Made by a program: the position numbers and the translations under genes. The notes beneath the pieces were generated by a model, which saw only the letters and a program-made list of their open reading frames with translations, did not search any database and was not told the DNA's origin. 64,000 bases of DNA from Ipomoea triloba (Eukaryota; Streptophyta; Magnoliopsida; Solanales; Convolvulaceae), in the NCBI RefSeq assembly GCF_003576645.1, contig NC_044930.1, positions 23,285,972 to 23,349,971 of the forward strand. The letters run 5' to 3'. Within the stretch, counting starts at the first letter, position 1. The number at the start of each line of letters is the position of its first letter. This document shows, one piece after another, positions 1-11,875 of this stretch.

Positions 1-1541
1 ATCCTCCAGTTCAGCACTTGTGTTCCTAGAAGACGGTCTTGAGTGAGGGGGTGTAAACTGTGCTTGAGATGGAGCACATGCCAGAGGTCTCGCTGCAGGC
101 CGGAAAGATTGTTGCTTGCCTTTTGAAATTACATACACAGAGCAAAAATCCGGGGCAGTCTTGTTTATGATGGTTGGCACATCATGAGTCCAAAATTTCC
201 TGCAAAAGCATCACCCCCACTGTCATTTCTCCAGATGCATGCGGCATGTACAGGCACTTGAGAAAACTGCGAAGAGAATAACCTGGCAATAGCGCTCCTT
301 GTTGAAGCACCAAGAACAATGTTGGAAATACGGTACTTGTTTATGTACTCCACAAGTGCCTTGGACACATCACTATCCTCAACAATAACCTCTTTCACTA
401 TCAACTGCAATATATAGCCTCAAATACATTGAATGTTTATATGAAAAATTTATATTAGCCAAAATTTCATAATCGGAAGGATCAAATTCAAGATTGTTAA
501 TGTGCCATGCTGTTAGGCGGAGGCCAGTAAAGGCCAAGTCTAGCACCTGGTGGCTTGGGGATTGTTGGGCGGAGACTTGTAAAGGCCAAGTCCACCACCC
601 AACGGCGGTCTATAAGGAAATAAAGTTGCGCCTTCACTATCAATTATAGTTTTTGGCGTAATGGTAAGCGCTTGATCCTAACACATGCATATGCACTGGG
701 ATTCCTTTCCAATGGATAACTATGATAACATAAATGGAATGAGGAAACATCAACTTTAATTAAGATGTGCCCTATCAAATCTTATCATGTCAAGTAAACT
801 TTTACCAAATTTATTTTTTATTGCATTGGTATTCCCTTCCAATGGATAACTATGACACCATAAGAGAAGGAAAATGCAATATGGACAAAATTTGATCCAA
901 GTCTTTCCCTCATATGACATGATTTAGTTGGAACCTGCTAACTTGTACATAAATGCACACAAGTGTCTACATAAATACACACAATCTCATATTCCAATAC
1001 ATAATGCACACAATCAAAAGAATTGCAAATTTGTCACTCTTTGACATACCCCTTTACGTGCAGAGTATGCGCGGAAGGGTGTAAAAACGGATTGGGAATC
1101 CTGATCACTTGCTCCACCATTTGCATCTGGAGAAGAACAATCTGCTCGAATACCAAGGTTTCAATCCATTAAACAATATTGATGCAAAAATGCCGTAAAA
1201 GTTGACAATTTATATGTCCTAAATTTGTTGAAAACTAATTTAATGGTGACCGAATTCGCCAATTTCCTTCGAGAATCATTTAATCCGAGGATCCAATCAA
1301 TTCAAAAAAAAAAAAAAAAATAGATGTGAAAATTGAAGAAGAATTGAAAGAGGGTACCTACGGTACGGTGTGCTGAGCTTTTGGTCCGGACGTGGACCAG
1401 GATGAGAGTGATATTGTTGTTGACGAGGAGATAATCGACCGCCCATTTCACGGCGGAGGCGCTGTGCTTGTCTTTGTCGACCGCGACGACGGTGAGAATG
1501 CCGCCGCCAACGGCGGCGTCGGGGGGAAGTTGGGGAGCCAT
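1..1541 (-). CDS. USP-domain kinase (U-box class PUB35/51/52-like), 5' part of gene, partial at left edge
   Basis: Four exons can be joined in frame on the minus strand: 1358-1541, 1050-1141, 283-404 and 1-199, with GT-AG borders, and the last runs off the window. The product starts MAPQLPPDAAVGGG, followed by a universal-stress-protein-like fold: TVVAVDKDKHSASAVKWAV near residues 17-35, VKEVIVEDSDVSKALVEYI, then IVLGASTRSAIARKF and DVPTIINKTAPDFCSVYVI. The sequence V-L-G-A-S-T-R-S-A and A-P-D-F-C-x-V-Y-V-I-S-K-G-K are hallmarks of the N-terminal domain of plant U-box/receptor-like cytoplasmic kinases. A Ser-rich linker follows in exon 4. In this family a coiled coil, a protein kinase domain and often a U-box follow, but those parts lie outside the window, so kinase and E3 activity are inferred. 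Reading exon 3 through its donor gives a false stop at 165; splicing at 283/199 restores the conserved frame. Confidence 0.85.
482..660. repeat. Degenerate tandem repeat inside an intron
   Basis: Two related units of roughly 60 bp, each with GGCGGAG followed by GTAAAGGCCAAGTC, lie at about 513-545 and 568-600 inside the intron of the USP kinase gene. A tRNA-like A-box string follows at 655-680, but no clear B box. The family is not recognised. Confidence 0.35.
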
Positions 1542-2274
1542 TATATTATGGCGCGATGATGATCATAAAATTAACGGAATAAGCAACGGGGGCAGGGTTA
1601 ATTTAGTAATTGGACAGCGCGCCACCAGCCGATGAGGACTAGCTCCGCCGCTGCTCCCGCCACCGCCACCGCTACCGCTCCCACTGGCTCTTTAGGGATT
1701 AAAAAACAAGGAGAGAGCGCGACACAACCGTTTCTCTCCTCAGCCCTTTAACTGAAAAAACTGACAAATGAATATTACATGTATTTATTTCCTTTTTTTC
1801 TAATTTATTTTTGTTTTCTCCTTCTTAAAAGCAAAAATGGTGGGTGTTTTTGTGTCTCTCCACTCTCCACCATCCACCAATGCATCCATTCAAATATCAA
1901 TTTTTGATTCATAGGACAATTTTAGTGGTTTGTAAATATTTTTTTTTAAAATTATACACTCCCTCGTCTCATTTTAAGTGTCAGAATCAGTTAACTTAAC
2001 TAGAGTTGATTTAAGTTATTTACGATTTAATTTTTTATAATATTAATTTATAATTAGTATATAAAATTTATATATTTAGAAACTAGAAATATTCTTAAAA
2101 TAAGAAAAATTAAATATGTATTTTATAAGAAAATACTGATGAACATAAACAATGGAAAAGCAGTTAGTTTGACCAATAGATACTCCGTATTAAATATTAC
2201 ACATAAAATGGGGCGAATGGGGCAAATGAAGTATTTAATTATTCAAATATAATAAATAGACTATTGATGGGGAT
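1542..2274. other. Upstream flank of USP kinase gene and AT-rich spacer
   Basis: The first about 200 bp contain CT-rich and CCGCCACCG-rich sequence that fits a promoter/5' UTR of the minus-strand gene. From 1760 on the DNA is AT-rich without coding signal. No TATA box or start site could be fixed. Confidence 0.4.
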
Positions 2275-2645
2275 ATAGGTTACGGTACAGGCCAAGATGG
2301 GTAGGGGGTCGAGAGGTGGAAGGTAAACAAGCCAAGAGGGGTGCCGTCGGATCGGGTCATCATCGAAGGTGTGGCGCGCGACCCCGTGTGACGGCCTTGG
2401 GCCCTGTTCTGGGGCAGGGAGTCGCGATGGGGTCGATAGCCGGCACTGTAGCCTGTCGGTTGGGGCGCTGGCCTCGGCCGGTCACAGTGCGTCCAACACG
2501 TGGTCCCACGCCCCTTTGCGAGGGTGGTGTGGCATGGGGTTGTGGGGGTGGTGTTAGTGTTACAGTATGGTCCGGAGGAGTCTAAGACGTGGGACGCTTG
2601 GAGGCTGGAGGAAGAGTAAACCGATGGACATACACGTGGATAGTG
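2275..2645. other. GC-rich patch of unknown origin
   Basis: About 370 bp are markedly G+C-rich between AT-rich flanks. Short open frames run on both strands, but none has recognisable motifs or splice context. It may be a transposon remnant, a captured fragment or an old CpG-rich insertion. Confidence 0.35.
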
Positions 2646-2714
2646 CAAATGCGAGTGGTTTTTACTCTAAATAGTGTGCCGAGCTTCCTATCAAGATCAC
2701 TGCTAGAAAAACTA

Positions 2715-2790
2715 CTGGAGCCCTGGTTTAGTGGTTCTTGGTTTGTACCCTCAATCTATCCGCTCGGATTCGATTCTTGTCAATAACATA
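2715..2790 (+). repeat. Possible SINE head (tRNA-like A and B boxes)
   Basis: TGGTTTAGTGGTTC resembles a polymerase III A box, and GGATTCGATTCTT about 35 bp later resembles a B box. Spacing fits a tRNA-derived SINE head, but no poly-A tail or target-site duplication is clear. It is not a tRNA gene because no cloverleaf 3' half is visible. Confidence 0.3.
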
Positions 2791-3013
2791 ATTGTTTTAG
2801 CAATCTTTGGGCCCTAGTCTTTGTGTTTGGGCTTATGACATGGATTGCACACATTGTTTGGGACTAGTGTTCTGATAATAATATTACTATTTTCCTACTT
2901 CCATTCCGTACCTCTATAGATTCCAACAAAATCATCAACGATATTGATTGAGCATCTAAAAATTAAAAATATTATTAAAAATAAAAATTTTAACAATCAC
3001 AACGTGAAACTCA

Positions 3014-3400
3014 AACTTTTTTTTTTTTTTTTGAATACATATATACTTTCTCAACATGTTTTCCTACCTCCATTCTGTACCTATATAGATTCCAACAAAA
3101 TCATCAACGATATTGATTGAGCATCTAAAAATTAAAAATAGTTTTTTTTTGAATTCATACATACTTTCTCAGCCTGTTGAAGTACAAAGAGTTGAGTTAG
3201 TATGACCTCTACTCTAAAGGCTCAATATCGTGACCTCCCGTATGGGAGAACCACTACATGCCATTTGAGCACAAGGCTAATCTATAACACAAGGCTACTT
3301 TCTCAACATGTTGAAGCACAAAGAGTTAGTATCACTCCCACTGAGGCTCGATCTCATGAAACTCAAACTTGTAAAACTCACTTCAAGTTGTTTAGGCAAA
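3014..3400 (-). repeat. Cluster of degraded SINE copies
   Basis: T-runs at 3019-3032 and 3142-3150 are each followed by GAATnCATAnATACTTTCTCA, the reverse of the tail region of the SINE at 57572-57740 and 45543-45695. Motifs such as CTCCCGTATGGGAGAACCAC and TTGAAGCACAAAGAGT recur. At least two, probably three, partial minus-oriented copies overlap or were rearranged. A-box and B-box regions are poorly preserved. Confidence 0.55.
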
Positions 3401-3671
3401 CGAGAACTAACATATAAATCTACTTGTTCAAAATTCTAGCACAAATTAGGCAAATATTTGAGCAATTACACATGAATTTATTGTTGGAAAAATTAGCTAT
3501 AATTGGCGTTTAAATTGGCCATTTCGTGGGTTAACTTTTAGTGGGGTTCACATTCGAATTGGGTCGACTCAAATTGAATTTAGTTTGCACATGATAGATA
3601 ATTTATGGGCTTATTCAAATCAGTAATTCAAAGTATATGAATGCACGATAATATATGAGATATATTGATTA

Positions 3672-4727
3672 GAGGAAATTGCATGTTTGGTCATGTGACT
3701 ATTGCGGTCTTGCTAATTTGAGTATGTGACTTTAAAAAGTAACAATTTGGTCCTCTAACTAAGCATTTTTTTTTAACAAATTTGATCCTCCCGATCAAAT
3801 GTTGCCGGAAAAACGTAAATGTTTTTTAAATTATTTATTCATGGGGATAAAATGGTCAATTCACATCATTTCTTCTTCTTCCTCCTTTATCCCCACTGCC
3901 GCCGCTTCTTGTCCAAGTTGTTTCCGCCGACGACCACCAGTATCCCGTCCCCCTCCGATGTTGTGCATCCGAACATTGACTGAGCCATGGCAACAACTTA
4001 CTCACTATTCTCTGCCTGTCTCACTCATGTTTTGTGCTAGGTAGGAGTAGTAAATTAACGTTTCTTGTAACAAAAGTGTTCCCTAAAATGGATCCCAAAA
4101 TAGAAAAGAAAACTCTTGGAGATCATTATCTGCAACACCCACCACTTTTGACACCAGAATCAGGCTCCCCACCAGGAACAACATTAATCCTAGTACCCTT
4201 AAGGGAACCAGCCTTGGCATCATCGGTTGCCACAAGTGATTTCTTGCTGATGATTGTATAGATTTGGGTGAGAATAGTCATGAACGCCTCTCCACGTTGG
4301 TTGCTCCCAGTGCAGAAGTTTCCATGAAGAACAATTTCTCCCTCTCTGCAAATTCCCGGGCATCATCGGTTGGCACTGCGCGCATGTTAGCTAAATCGTA
4401 CTTGTTACCAATTAGCATTATGACGATGCTCTTGTCTGCGTGCCCTCGAATAGGTTTATTCCTTAGGAATGGAATAAGACAGATAGAGATACTGATGGAT
4501 AAAGGAGGAGGAAGAAGAAATGACGTGAATTGATTGTTTTACCCCATGAATAAACAATTTAAAAACATTTACATTTTTCTGGCAACATTTGGTCGGTGAT
4601 TTGGCCGGTAGGACCAAATCTGTTAAAAAATGCATAATTAGAGTACTAAATAATTGTTACTTTTTAAAGTCGCGTACTCAAATTAGCAAGACCCCGATAG
4701 TCACAGGACCAAAACTACAATTTTCTC
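3672..4727. mobile_element. Non-autonomous MULE (Pack-MULE) with long TIRs
   Basis: The 1056-bp element is flanked by a perfect 9-bp direct repeat TATTGATTA (3663-3671 and 4728-4736), the target-duplication size expected of Mutator-like elements. Its ends form terminal inverted repeats of about 190 bp: the left starts GAGGAAATTGCATGTTTGGT and the right, reversed, starts GAGAAAATTGTAGTTTTGGT. Similarity continues through TCTTGCTAATTTGAGTA and ATTTATTCATGGGG. There is no transposase. The interior holds a Rab GTPase fragment on the minus strand, so this is a gene-capturing Pack-MULE. Confidence 0.85.
4126..4460 (-). pseudogene. Captured RabA-type small GTPase 3' fragment
   Basis: The minus strand encodes the C-terminal half of a plant Rab11/RabA GTPase: [20 protein letters not shown] (with the G4 motif GNKxD), [31 protein letters not shown] (with the G5 motif ETSA), [20 protein letters not shown] and the prenylation end GVKSGGCCR at a stop at 4126-4128. 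One base is missing after NVE, breaking the frame at about 4285-4290. The P-loop, switch regions and 5' exons are absent. Intron-free junctions suggest cDNA- or exon-level capture, or one retained exon. It is most likely non-coding now, but its antisense or sense transcripts could pair with the parent Rab mRNA. Confidence 0.8.
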
Positions 4728-4736
4728 TATTGATTA

Positions 4737-5449
4737 TAATTGTCACTGAAATAAATGTTTGCAACTTTGTAATATTCCTAGTCTAAAAACGATAGTCTAA
4801 ATAAATACTATTTTTTGTTTGAATTTCTCTAAGTCTTCTGAATTCTCTTTTGGGTAGCATTGTCATTGTCTTCATCTTCAGTACTTGTCATCTTCTTTAT
4901 TATTGGTAGTGTGTCTTTGTTTCGGAGAGACGACTGACCGGTCTCCGCAAGTGATTTTTTGATAAAAAAAAAGTTGAATTTCAAATGACATGTTTTTGGG
5001 GCTTTATTTATCCAAAATAAAATGTTAATATGTTTAATTGTAACTTAAAAAAAATAATAAAAAATTTAGAGAAATAATTGACTTTTTAAGTAAAGTTTGA
5101 GAGTGCATTTGACCTTTTTTTCTTAAAATAAATATATGTTTTTTATAATCAAATATATATGTCCGTCTATTTATATATTTATTAATTTATTAATATTTAA
5201 TACGGAGTATTATTTATTGGATAATTCAAGATTCGTGAATCAAACGCAGAGAATTAGCAAATAACCCTAATTTTACATGATGTTGGGGGCGTCATCTGAA
5301 TGATTGTTACGATCAACTTAAAAATTCAGTTGGTTTCACAATCATTTTAGGGCAACCAATTTCAGAAATCACAATCTAGACGTGAGTCGATTAATTCTCT
5401 CTCGCACCAATACGGTGGAACGTGACGGTGGAGTGTCGGAGAGTATGCA
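4737..5449. promoter_or_regulatory. Upstream region of the CYP57 gene
   Basis: This spacer is AT-rich, with a TTTTT/AATAAA-rich stretch to about 5220. A 5' UTR-like CT- and CG-containing segment follows at about 5380-5449, just before the ATG. No clear TATA box at a sensible distance and no transposon were identified. Confidence 0.35.
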
Positions 5450-8400
5450 ATGTCGACGGTGTACGTACTCGAGCCGCCGACGAAAGGCAAGGTGATTCTG
5501 AAGACAACTTACGGGCCGCTGGACATCGAGCTCTGGCCTAAAGAGGCCCCCAAAGCTGTCCGGAACTTCGTGCAGCTCTGCCTCGAAGGCTACTATGACA
5601 ATACCATCTTCCACCGCATCATCAAGTCCTACCTCATTCAAGGCGGTGACCCAACCGGCACTGGCACTGGTACTTCTAATTTTTACTTGATTTTGCAGTG
5701 TTATTTGTTTTTTGTATTTTTCTCGCGAGCTGCTTGATTTTTTGCTAGTATTATGTAGTTCTGTTTAGTTTTAATGCCCAATTTAGTCTTCTACTTTAGT
5801 GATTTTTTCTCAATTTAGTACCAAACTACATTTTTTGTACTTAATTAGTTCTTAGACTTCGATGGTTTTACCCTTAAGTTATTGGCAATTAGAAATTAGA
5901 ATCAATGATTAAATTGAGAAAAATCAGACTAAATTAGGTAAAACGACTATAGTCGAAGACTAACTTGAGTAAAATTCCTATAGTTGAGAACTAATTTGGG
6001 TATTAATAGAGGTGAAATTATCAAGCTGTCTTAACAGAGGACTCAATTGAGTAAAACCATTAAAGTCTCGAGGATCTAATTAAGCACAAAAAGTCCTTTA
6101 AGACTAAATCGAGAAAAACCACTATATTTGAAGAATAAATTGGGTATTAACTCGTTTTTGTTTTGAATTTCTGACTATATTGCACATGTTATAATTCCTA
6201 TGTGAGGCAGGGCAATAGGCCTACTCATAACATATAGGAAAATTGGTTGGAGATTGAGAATTTGAGCAAATTAGAAATGAAGGTGAAAATTTGGGGGAGG
6301 AGTTTGATGAATGTGCTTGCAACTGAATTATGGCAGGAATTAAGGGTTTAGGTTAGAGTGTGTTTCCTTACAAAGCCCTTGTGTTTCTTTTTACGTGTAT
6401 AGCGTCTTTTTCTTCTGTTTTTGTTGTGACTTCGATGACTGAAGACTTTGATTTAGTGTCCTGATACTCATTTCTGGACCAATGAACTGAATATCAATTA
6501 TCAAAACCATTTTGAGTAATTTGGTTTGACGTCTTTATTGTTGGCCCTGTAGTTTCTGTATGCATAACCAGCTCCTCAGTATTAATGTTATAATGACATA
6601 GTTCACTAAATAGGGGTTTGTTCTATCCTTTATGTCGATCAAAGAATGAGTTACACTGTGAAATTCCTTTTATGTCATTTTTTTCTGTAATGAGAAGACT
6701 GTTGGATCAGTTCATCATGCAGCATTACTAAATTCTATGCCATTTTTCAATTACATTGCTAGCTCGTTTTGCATCTGTTGACCAATAGTTCACATGTTCA
6801 AGCTTTGGAAACAACCTTGTAAAGCAAATATAATATTGTAGTATTGTACACATATTCCTTACCCAGACCCTGTATTATGTGAGAGTTCCACACTTGTTTT
6901 GTATCCATTCATTAAGATGATTCTTGCTTACATGCAGGTGGGGAGAGTATTTATGGTGGTGTGTTCCCTGATGAGTTTCACTCTCGTTTAAGATTCAAAC
7001 ACAGGGGTCTGGTTGCATGTGCTGGTGCTGGTTCACCCAATACAAATGGGAGTCAGTTCTTTATAACATTAGACAAATGTGATTTTCTTGACAAGAAGCA
7101 CACGATTTTTGGAAAGGTATGCTTGTCCAACAATTACATGTTTTAGATTTGCTACTACCTTTGATCGTCCACAAAATGTCTACTTGCTGATTTGGGAATT
7201 ACCTGCTTCCATTTCTCTCCTTCGTAGATAACCGGTGATTCAATCTACAATCTTCTAAGCCTAGGTGAAGTTGAAACTGAAAAGGATGATAGGCCACTGG
7301 ATCCTGCCCCTAAAATATTATCTGTTGAGGTTTGTAAGATTTTCATTTTCTTCTTGCCCTTCATGTGCCTGCCATGATATTCTGCATATAATGAACTTGA
7401 AGAACACAAGTCTACTGCATAGAATTTGGTATTTTGATTGATACTATTTGGTCAAGCGAACTTGCTTCTTCTATTTTAGATTGTACAATGTAGAATCTTA
7501 AAAGCATAGCAATTTTTGTTAGGAATAATATCCAATGGACTATATTAAAAGTTTTTTCATTTTCTTTGTATAATTGGTTAGGTATTGTGGAATCCATTTG
7601 ATGATATTGTTCCAAGGGTAACGACTACAAGGGCTTTAGCCTCTTCAGCTGACACTGACAAAAAGGATAAAAACCAGAAACCTAAAAAGTAAGTTCCTTG
7701 CCTAACTCGTGTTTGGACCATTTGGAAATATTATTTATTTATTAAAATTTTTGCATTTTTTGGTATAATGATATAACTGAAGTTATAAGTCTGGTTCTGT
7801 ATTACACAGAAACTTGAATTTGCTTTCATTTGGTGAAGAAGCAGAGGAGGAGGAAAAAGAATTGGCTACCATCAATGTGAGGATAAGAAGCAGTCATGAT
7901 GTGCTTGATGATCCTCGCCTGCTCAAGGAAGAAAACGCTGATGAAGTTTTGGTAATGACTTATGCACTGTTATACATATCATCTTATTATGCTAATAAGT
8001 CTAGGTTTAACCAGTTTGAGGTGGAAAGCTCTTGAGCTGAGGGTTTGTTGGGTTTCGAGTGAGGAGAGTTCCTGACTAAGTGCAAAGTGGGTCAAGGTTT
8101 AAGTAGTTAGAGTTGGAAATATTTTGAACTGAGAAGTTGTCACAGATCAGGAGTTCAAGTTAGATGAGCTTTTGACTACTTAAAGCCGGCATGCATCTAA
8201 AGTGCTTATCATCCCGAACTTGGAGACATTTTGGAATAGGGTTAGGGTTATTGAGAAAAGACTACGAGGTTTCTAGTATATGAGATTGCATGTAGATCCA
8301 GTTCCAAGAAATCAAACAATCACAAACTAAATTGTTACTTTTTTGGAGAGGATTTTTTGCTTTGACTTTATTTACACTTGTTTTGGGAATATGCCAACTA

Positions 8401-11146
8401 ATCAATTCCATTACTTCAGAAAGAATGTTCTTTGTGTTTAATATTTCATGTCATCATTCATAAAAATGATGTTTCTTAATGGCTGTCAATTTGTGTATGG
8501 AATTGACTCTTTCTTATAAGTCCTTCAATAAGAAGCACCAAATAGTGCTACTTAAGTTTGTAGATATAACTTGTCCATGTCTTTTGCCGTTACTTCCAGA
8601 GAGCATTAGCATGCTCTGCAAGCATTACTGCTTCTTAATTCCAGAGAGAGAGAGGGGAGGGGGGAGGCAAAGCAAGATTGTAACAATTAGTGAATGCTCT
8701 CTTTTCCACTCCCTTTTTTAGTTACCAGAGTGTGAATCTTGTTATGGATACTATGAATCTGATTGCATAGTTGACTACAATCTAAACTTTATTTCTCAAC
8801 CCACTTGATTTATATTCATATAGAGAAACCTAAAATAAAACTCCAATTTTCTGTTGAATCTCCTCTGTCAATATAGACCTAATGATCACTCAATGAAGTT
8901 TTTCTAAATCAAAAAAAAAAAAAAAAACCTCAAAATATAATGGTATCGGTCAAGAGGGGAGAGTGAATAAGAAGGTTGTGGTTAAATTAGCATGAATTAC
9001 CACACTAGCATCTTCTAAGTGAGTTGTTTTGGGAATTTCAAATATAAAAGAGTAGGTTACAATACTACCATGTGAGTTGCCCTTTAAGTAGTAGGTTTTT
9101 CTAAAAAACATCCTTTTTCAGTATGTGGCTGTTCTGGTTCAGTTCCTAGGCTACATATAATCTTATATGCCTTCTACAGGAGTTCTATGCTTGTATTGCG
9201 GATAATAAGCACCTAATTATATGTCACATGTATTTAAAAGCAACCTATTGATGCAGAAGTTATCTGAGAAAAAAACAGCAAGGGATGTCCAAAGTGTCAA
9301 AGAAGCATTACGCTCAAAAAAGGATGAGGTATCAAGAGAATCAGAAGCAAGATCTCCTGAATCCCACACTGAAAGTGATGATGATGATGATGCCAACTTT
9401 GATGCACGAATGCGTAGGCAGATACTGGAAAAGCGAAAGGAACTAGGAGACATGCCGACAAAGCTAAAGTCTTCTAATGGTTAGATCTCTTGGATATGTA
9501 TACACATGCTGACACATAAGCAGAGAAAGCATATTATTTGCTTTGTGTCCATTAATTTTTTCTTTAATTGTGGGTTCTTAGTCATATAATCTGTATTATG
9601 AAAATGTGCTATCAATTATAGTGATGTCTAACTCTAAAATTTGCATTTCTGCTTAAAATTATTCAGAGAACTCCAAGGCAAAGATTCGTTCAGCATCTCC
9701 TTCAAGGTATGTCAAATTTTCTTTTAATTTTTTTGAGACTTCTGTTTTTTGCTACGTGTCATTGAATGATGACTCTAACTGGGCTTCTTTTGTAATTCAC
9801 TAGTTGTATGCTAACTGATTTCTTGTAAATTGTCTTTTTATGGGTGCTGTGTATCTTCTAGTCAAGTTAGTTGATTTCAAAACATTAGAACTTGGAGAGT
9901 ATATATCTTATTCTCTATTTTAGAAAGAAAAGGGGGGAAAACTTTTTGAATAAGAAAGTTTCAATCTTCAACCAACTTCTCCAAGCCTCTACACACCCAT
10001 GTTTCATCTCTTATCCAAACTAAACATATCTGACTAAACAGTGCCGAAGATCCTTTTCAGGGTTTTCATTCTTGTGCTGGTATCTTTACTACTTTTAACC
10101 TCTAAAAAATCTTCCATCCTTTGACTATTCCCAATTGTATACCCAGGTCTGCTGAAGAAAGTGATGCCCAACCAAAAGTTGAAAAATTATTTATAAAGAA
10201 GAAAGGAATAGGGTCTGATGCAAAGGCTGAACGCATGGCTACAGCAGATGCAGACTTGCAATTACTGAGCGGAGCTGAAAGAGAAAGACAACTGTTGAAA
10301 CAAAAGAAGCGCAGACGTCATGGACAAGAAGATGAAGTATGTTATAGATTGTTCTTTGATAAAACTTGCTATGCTGCTGATTCTCTACTATTGTGTCAAT
10401 TGTGTTCAGATCTGTTCAAAATAAAGGGAACAAAGGGATTGGGGTGTTCCAAAAAAATGACACCTATCTGCAGGTTGAAACAAAATATTTTGAACATTGG
10501 TGACATAAAACATTAATCCGTGATAATCTTAATGGAATTATAAAGTCAATAATCAGTTTTGGGATGAGGTTTTTGTTTTTCAATCCTTGAGGTGTTTTTT
10601 TGACTCTTCATATGTATTTCTATTTACTCGTGATTTTACATCTGATTGGTAGATATTAGCAAAGTTGGAAAAGTTTAAGGCATCAATTTCTAAAAAGCCC
10701 AATGCATCTAACGGTGAAAATGAAGGAGAAAAGGGCGAGGATTTATCTGATTGGGCATCTGTCAAGCTAAAATTTACTCCTGAGCCTGCAAAGGTTGTAA
10801 AATCTCTCTCTCTCTCTCTCTCATGTTCCTTTTATATCCAATGGATCTATATCTTCTTGCGTTTAATGGACGACTCGTGTATCATATATGTAACATGAAA
10901 ATGTGTTTGCTTTATTTACTACCTAATAGTATAAAAAGTTTCAAGCTTAGGCTGATATCTAGCAATGATGATGATATTATTCTTCTATTCTGAACTGTAT
11001 TGCAGAACAATATGTCTCGTAGCAATGACCCTAATGACTATGTGGTGCATGACCCTCTTTGGGAGAAAGGTAAAGAGAAGTTCAATAAAATGCAAGCCAA
11101 GCAGAAGCGCCGAGAACGAGAATGGGCGGGGAAGTCTATTACCTAA
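5450..11146 (+). CDS. CYP57: Peptidyl-prolyl cis-trans isomerase CYP57 (CWC27-like cyclophilin)
   Basis: Ten exons with GT-AG borders and consistent phase: 5450-5669, 6938-7116, 7228-7329, 7582-7688, 7810-7951, 9257-9479, 9667-9706, 10147-10336, 10653-10793 and 11006-11146, giving 494 residues, close to Arabidopsis CYP57. The cyclophilin domain (about 12-165) has FHRII with the catalytic Arg at 56, [23 protein letters not shown] at 105-117 and His128. Positions matching CypA Phe60, Met61 and Trp121 are Tyr61, Leu62 and Phe123, so isomerase activity may be weak. The tail (about 170-494) is charged and low in complexity: acidic [14 protein letters not shown], basic KQKKRRRH, then [20 protein letters not shown] near the end. 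This layout matches CWC27, a nuclear spliceosome-associated cyclophilin; a role in pre-mRNA splicing is inferred. Introns hold no recognised gene. Confidence 0.93.
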
Positions 11147-11841
11147 GCTCATATGTCCATGCGGGATTTAAACTATGCAAGGAACGAGCCAGACTTCAGT
11201 ATACCTGCCTGCGGGTCAATCAGTCATACCACCATGATGCATTCGTTGTCGAGGTTCGCTTAAACAAAGTGCAGCGCCTCTAGGTAAACTCCTCTCCTAC
11301 TGATGAAATTGCAAGCCATTTTTGTACCAGCATGGACGAACATTCTCCCTGCGCTAAATGCATTCCAAACTGATGTAAGATTGTCCTGGAAATGTAATTT
11401 TACACTCCCTGTATTTAATGGGTTGATTCAGATTTGATTTCTATACCCTTTCTCCTGTTCACCTGTGAAATAGTTAAATACTTAAATATATTGTTGTTTA
11501 TGTGCAACCCTTGAACTAAAATGTACTACAGAGTATTATTTTTGTTATATCTCTACCAAGAGTTTGGAGTAGAATTTTTACCCTACTTGTACGTGTTATC
11601 AAAGGTTAGACATTTTGGGCTTGTTTGACAATCATCGGTTAACGGTAGCGGTCATCCGCTAACGAATTATATTAGCGGGTTTGACCGACCAACGGATTGT
11701 ATTAGCAGTTTGTAAAAAGATGTTTGATAAAATTAGCTGTATAGATTAGCGGTTAACATGTAGGATGTCATTTGGTTATATTATTGTTGTTATTGTTTAG
11801 GTTAGCGGTTAAAAAAATGACCTATAAGGGCATTCATGTTG

Positions 11842-11875
<34 letters not shown>

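Noticed and set aside
165..282. Extension of USP-kinase exon 3 to a stop at 165
   Set aside because: Splicing at 283 to 199 restores the conserved KFxTHDVP/APDFCSVYV frame, so this is intron.
2280..2786. Overlapping open frames on both strands in the GC-rich patch
   Set aside because: High GC removes stops; no conserved motif, splice context or start signal.
3799..4533. Plus-strand frames of 75-89 codons inside the Pack-MULE
   Set aside because: They lie in the TIRs or antisense to the Rab fragment, whose minus-strand reading explains the sequence.
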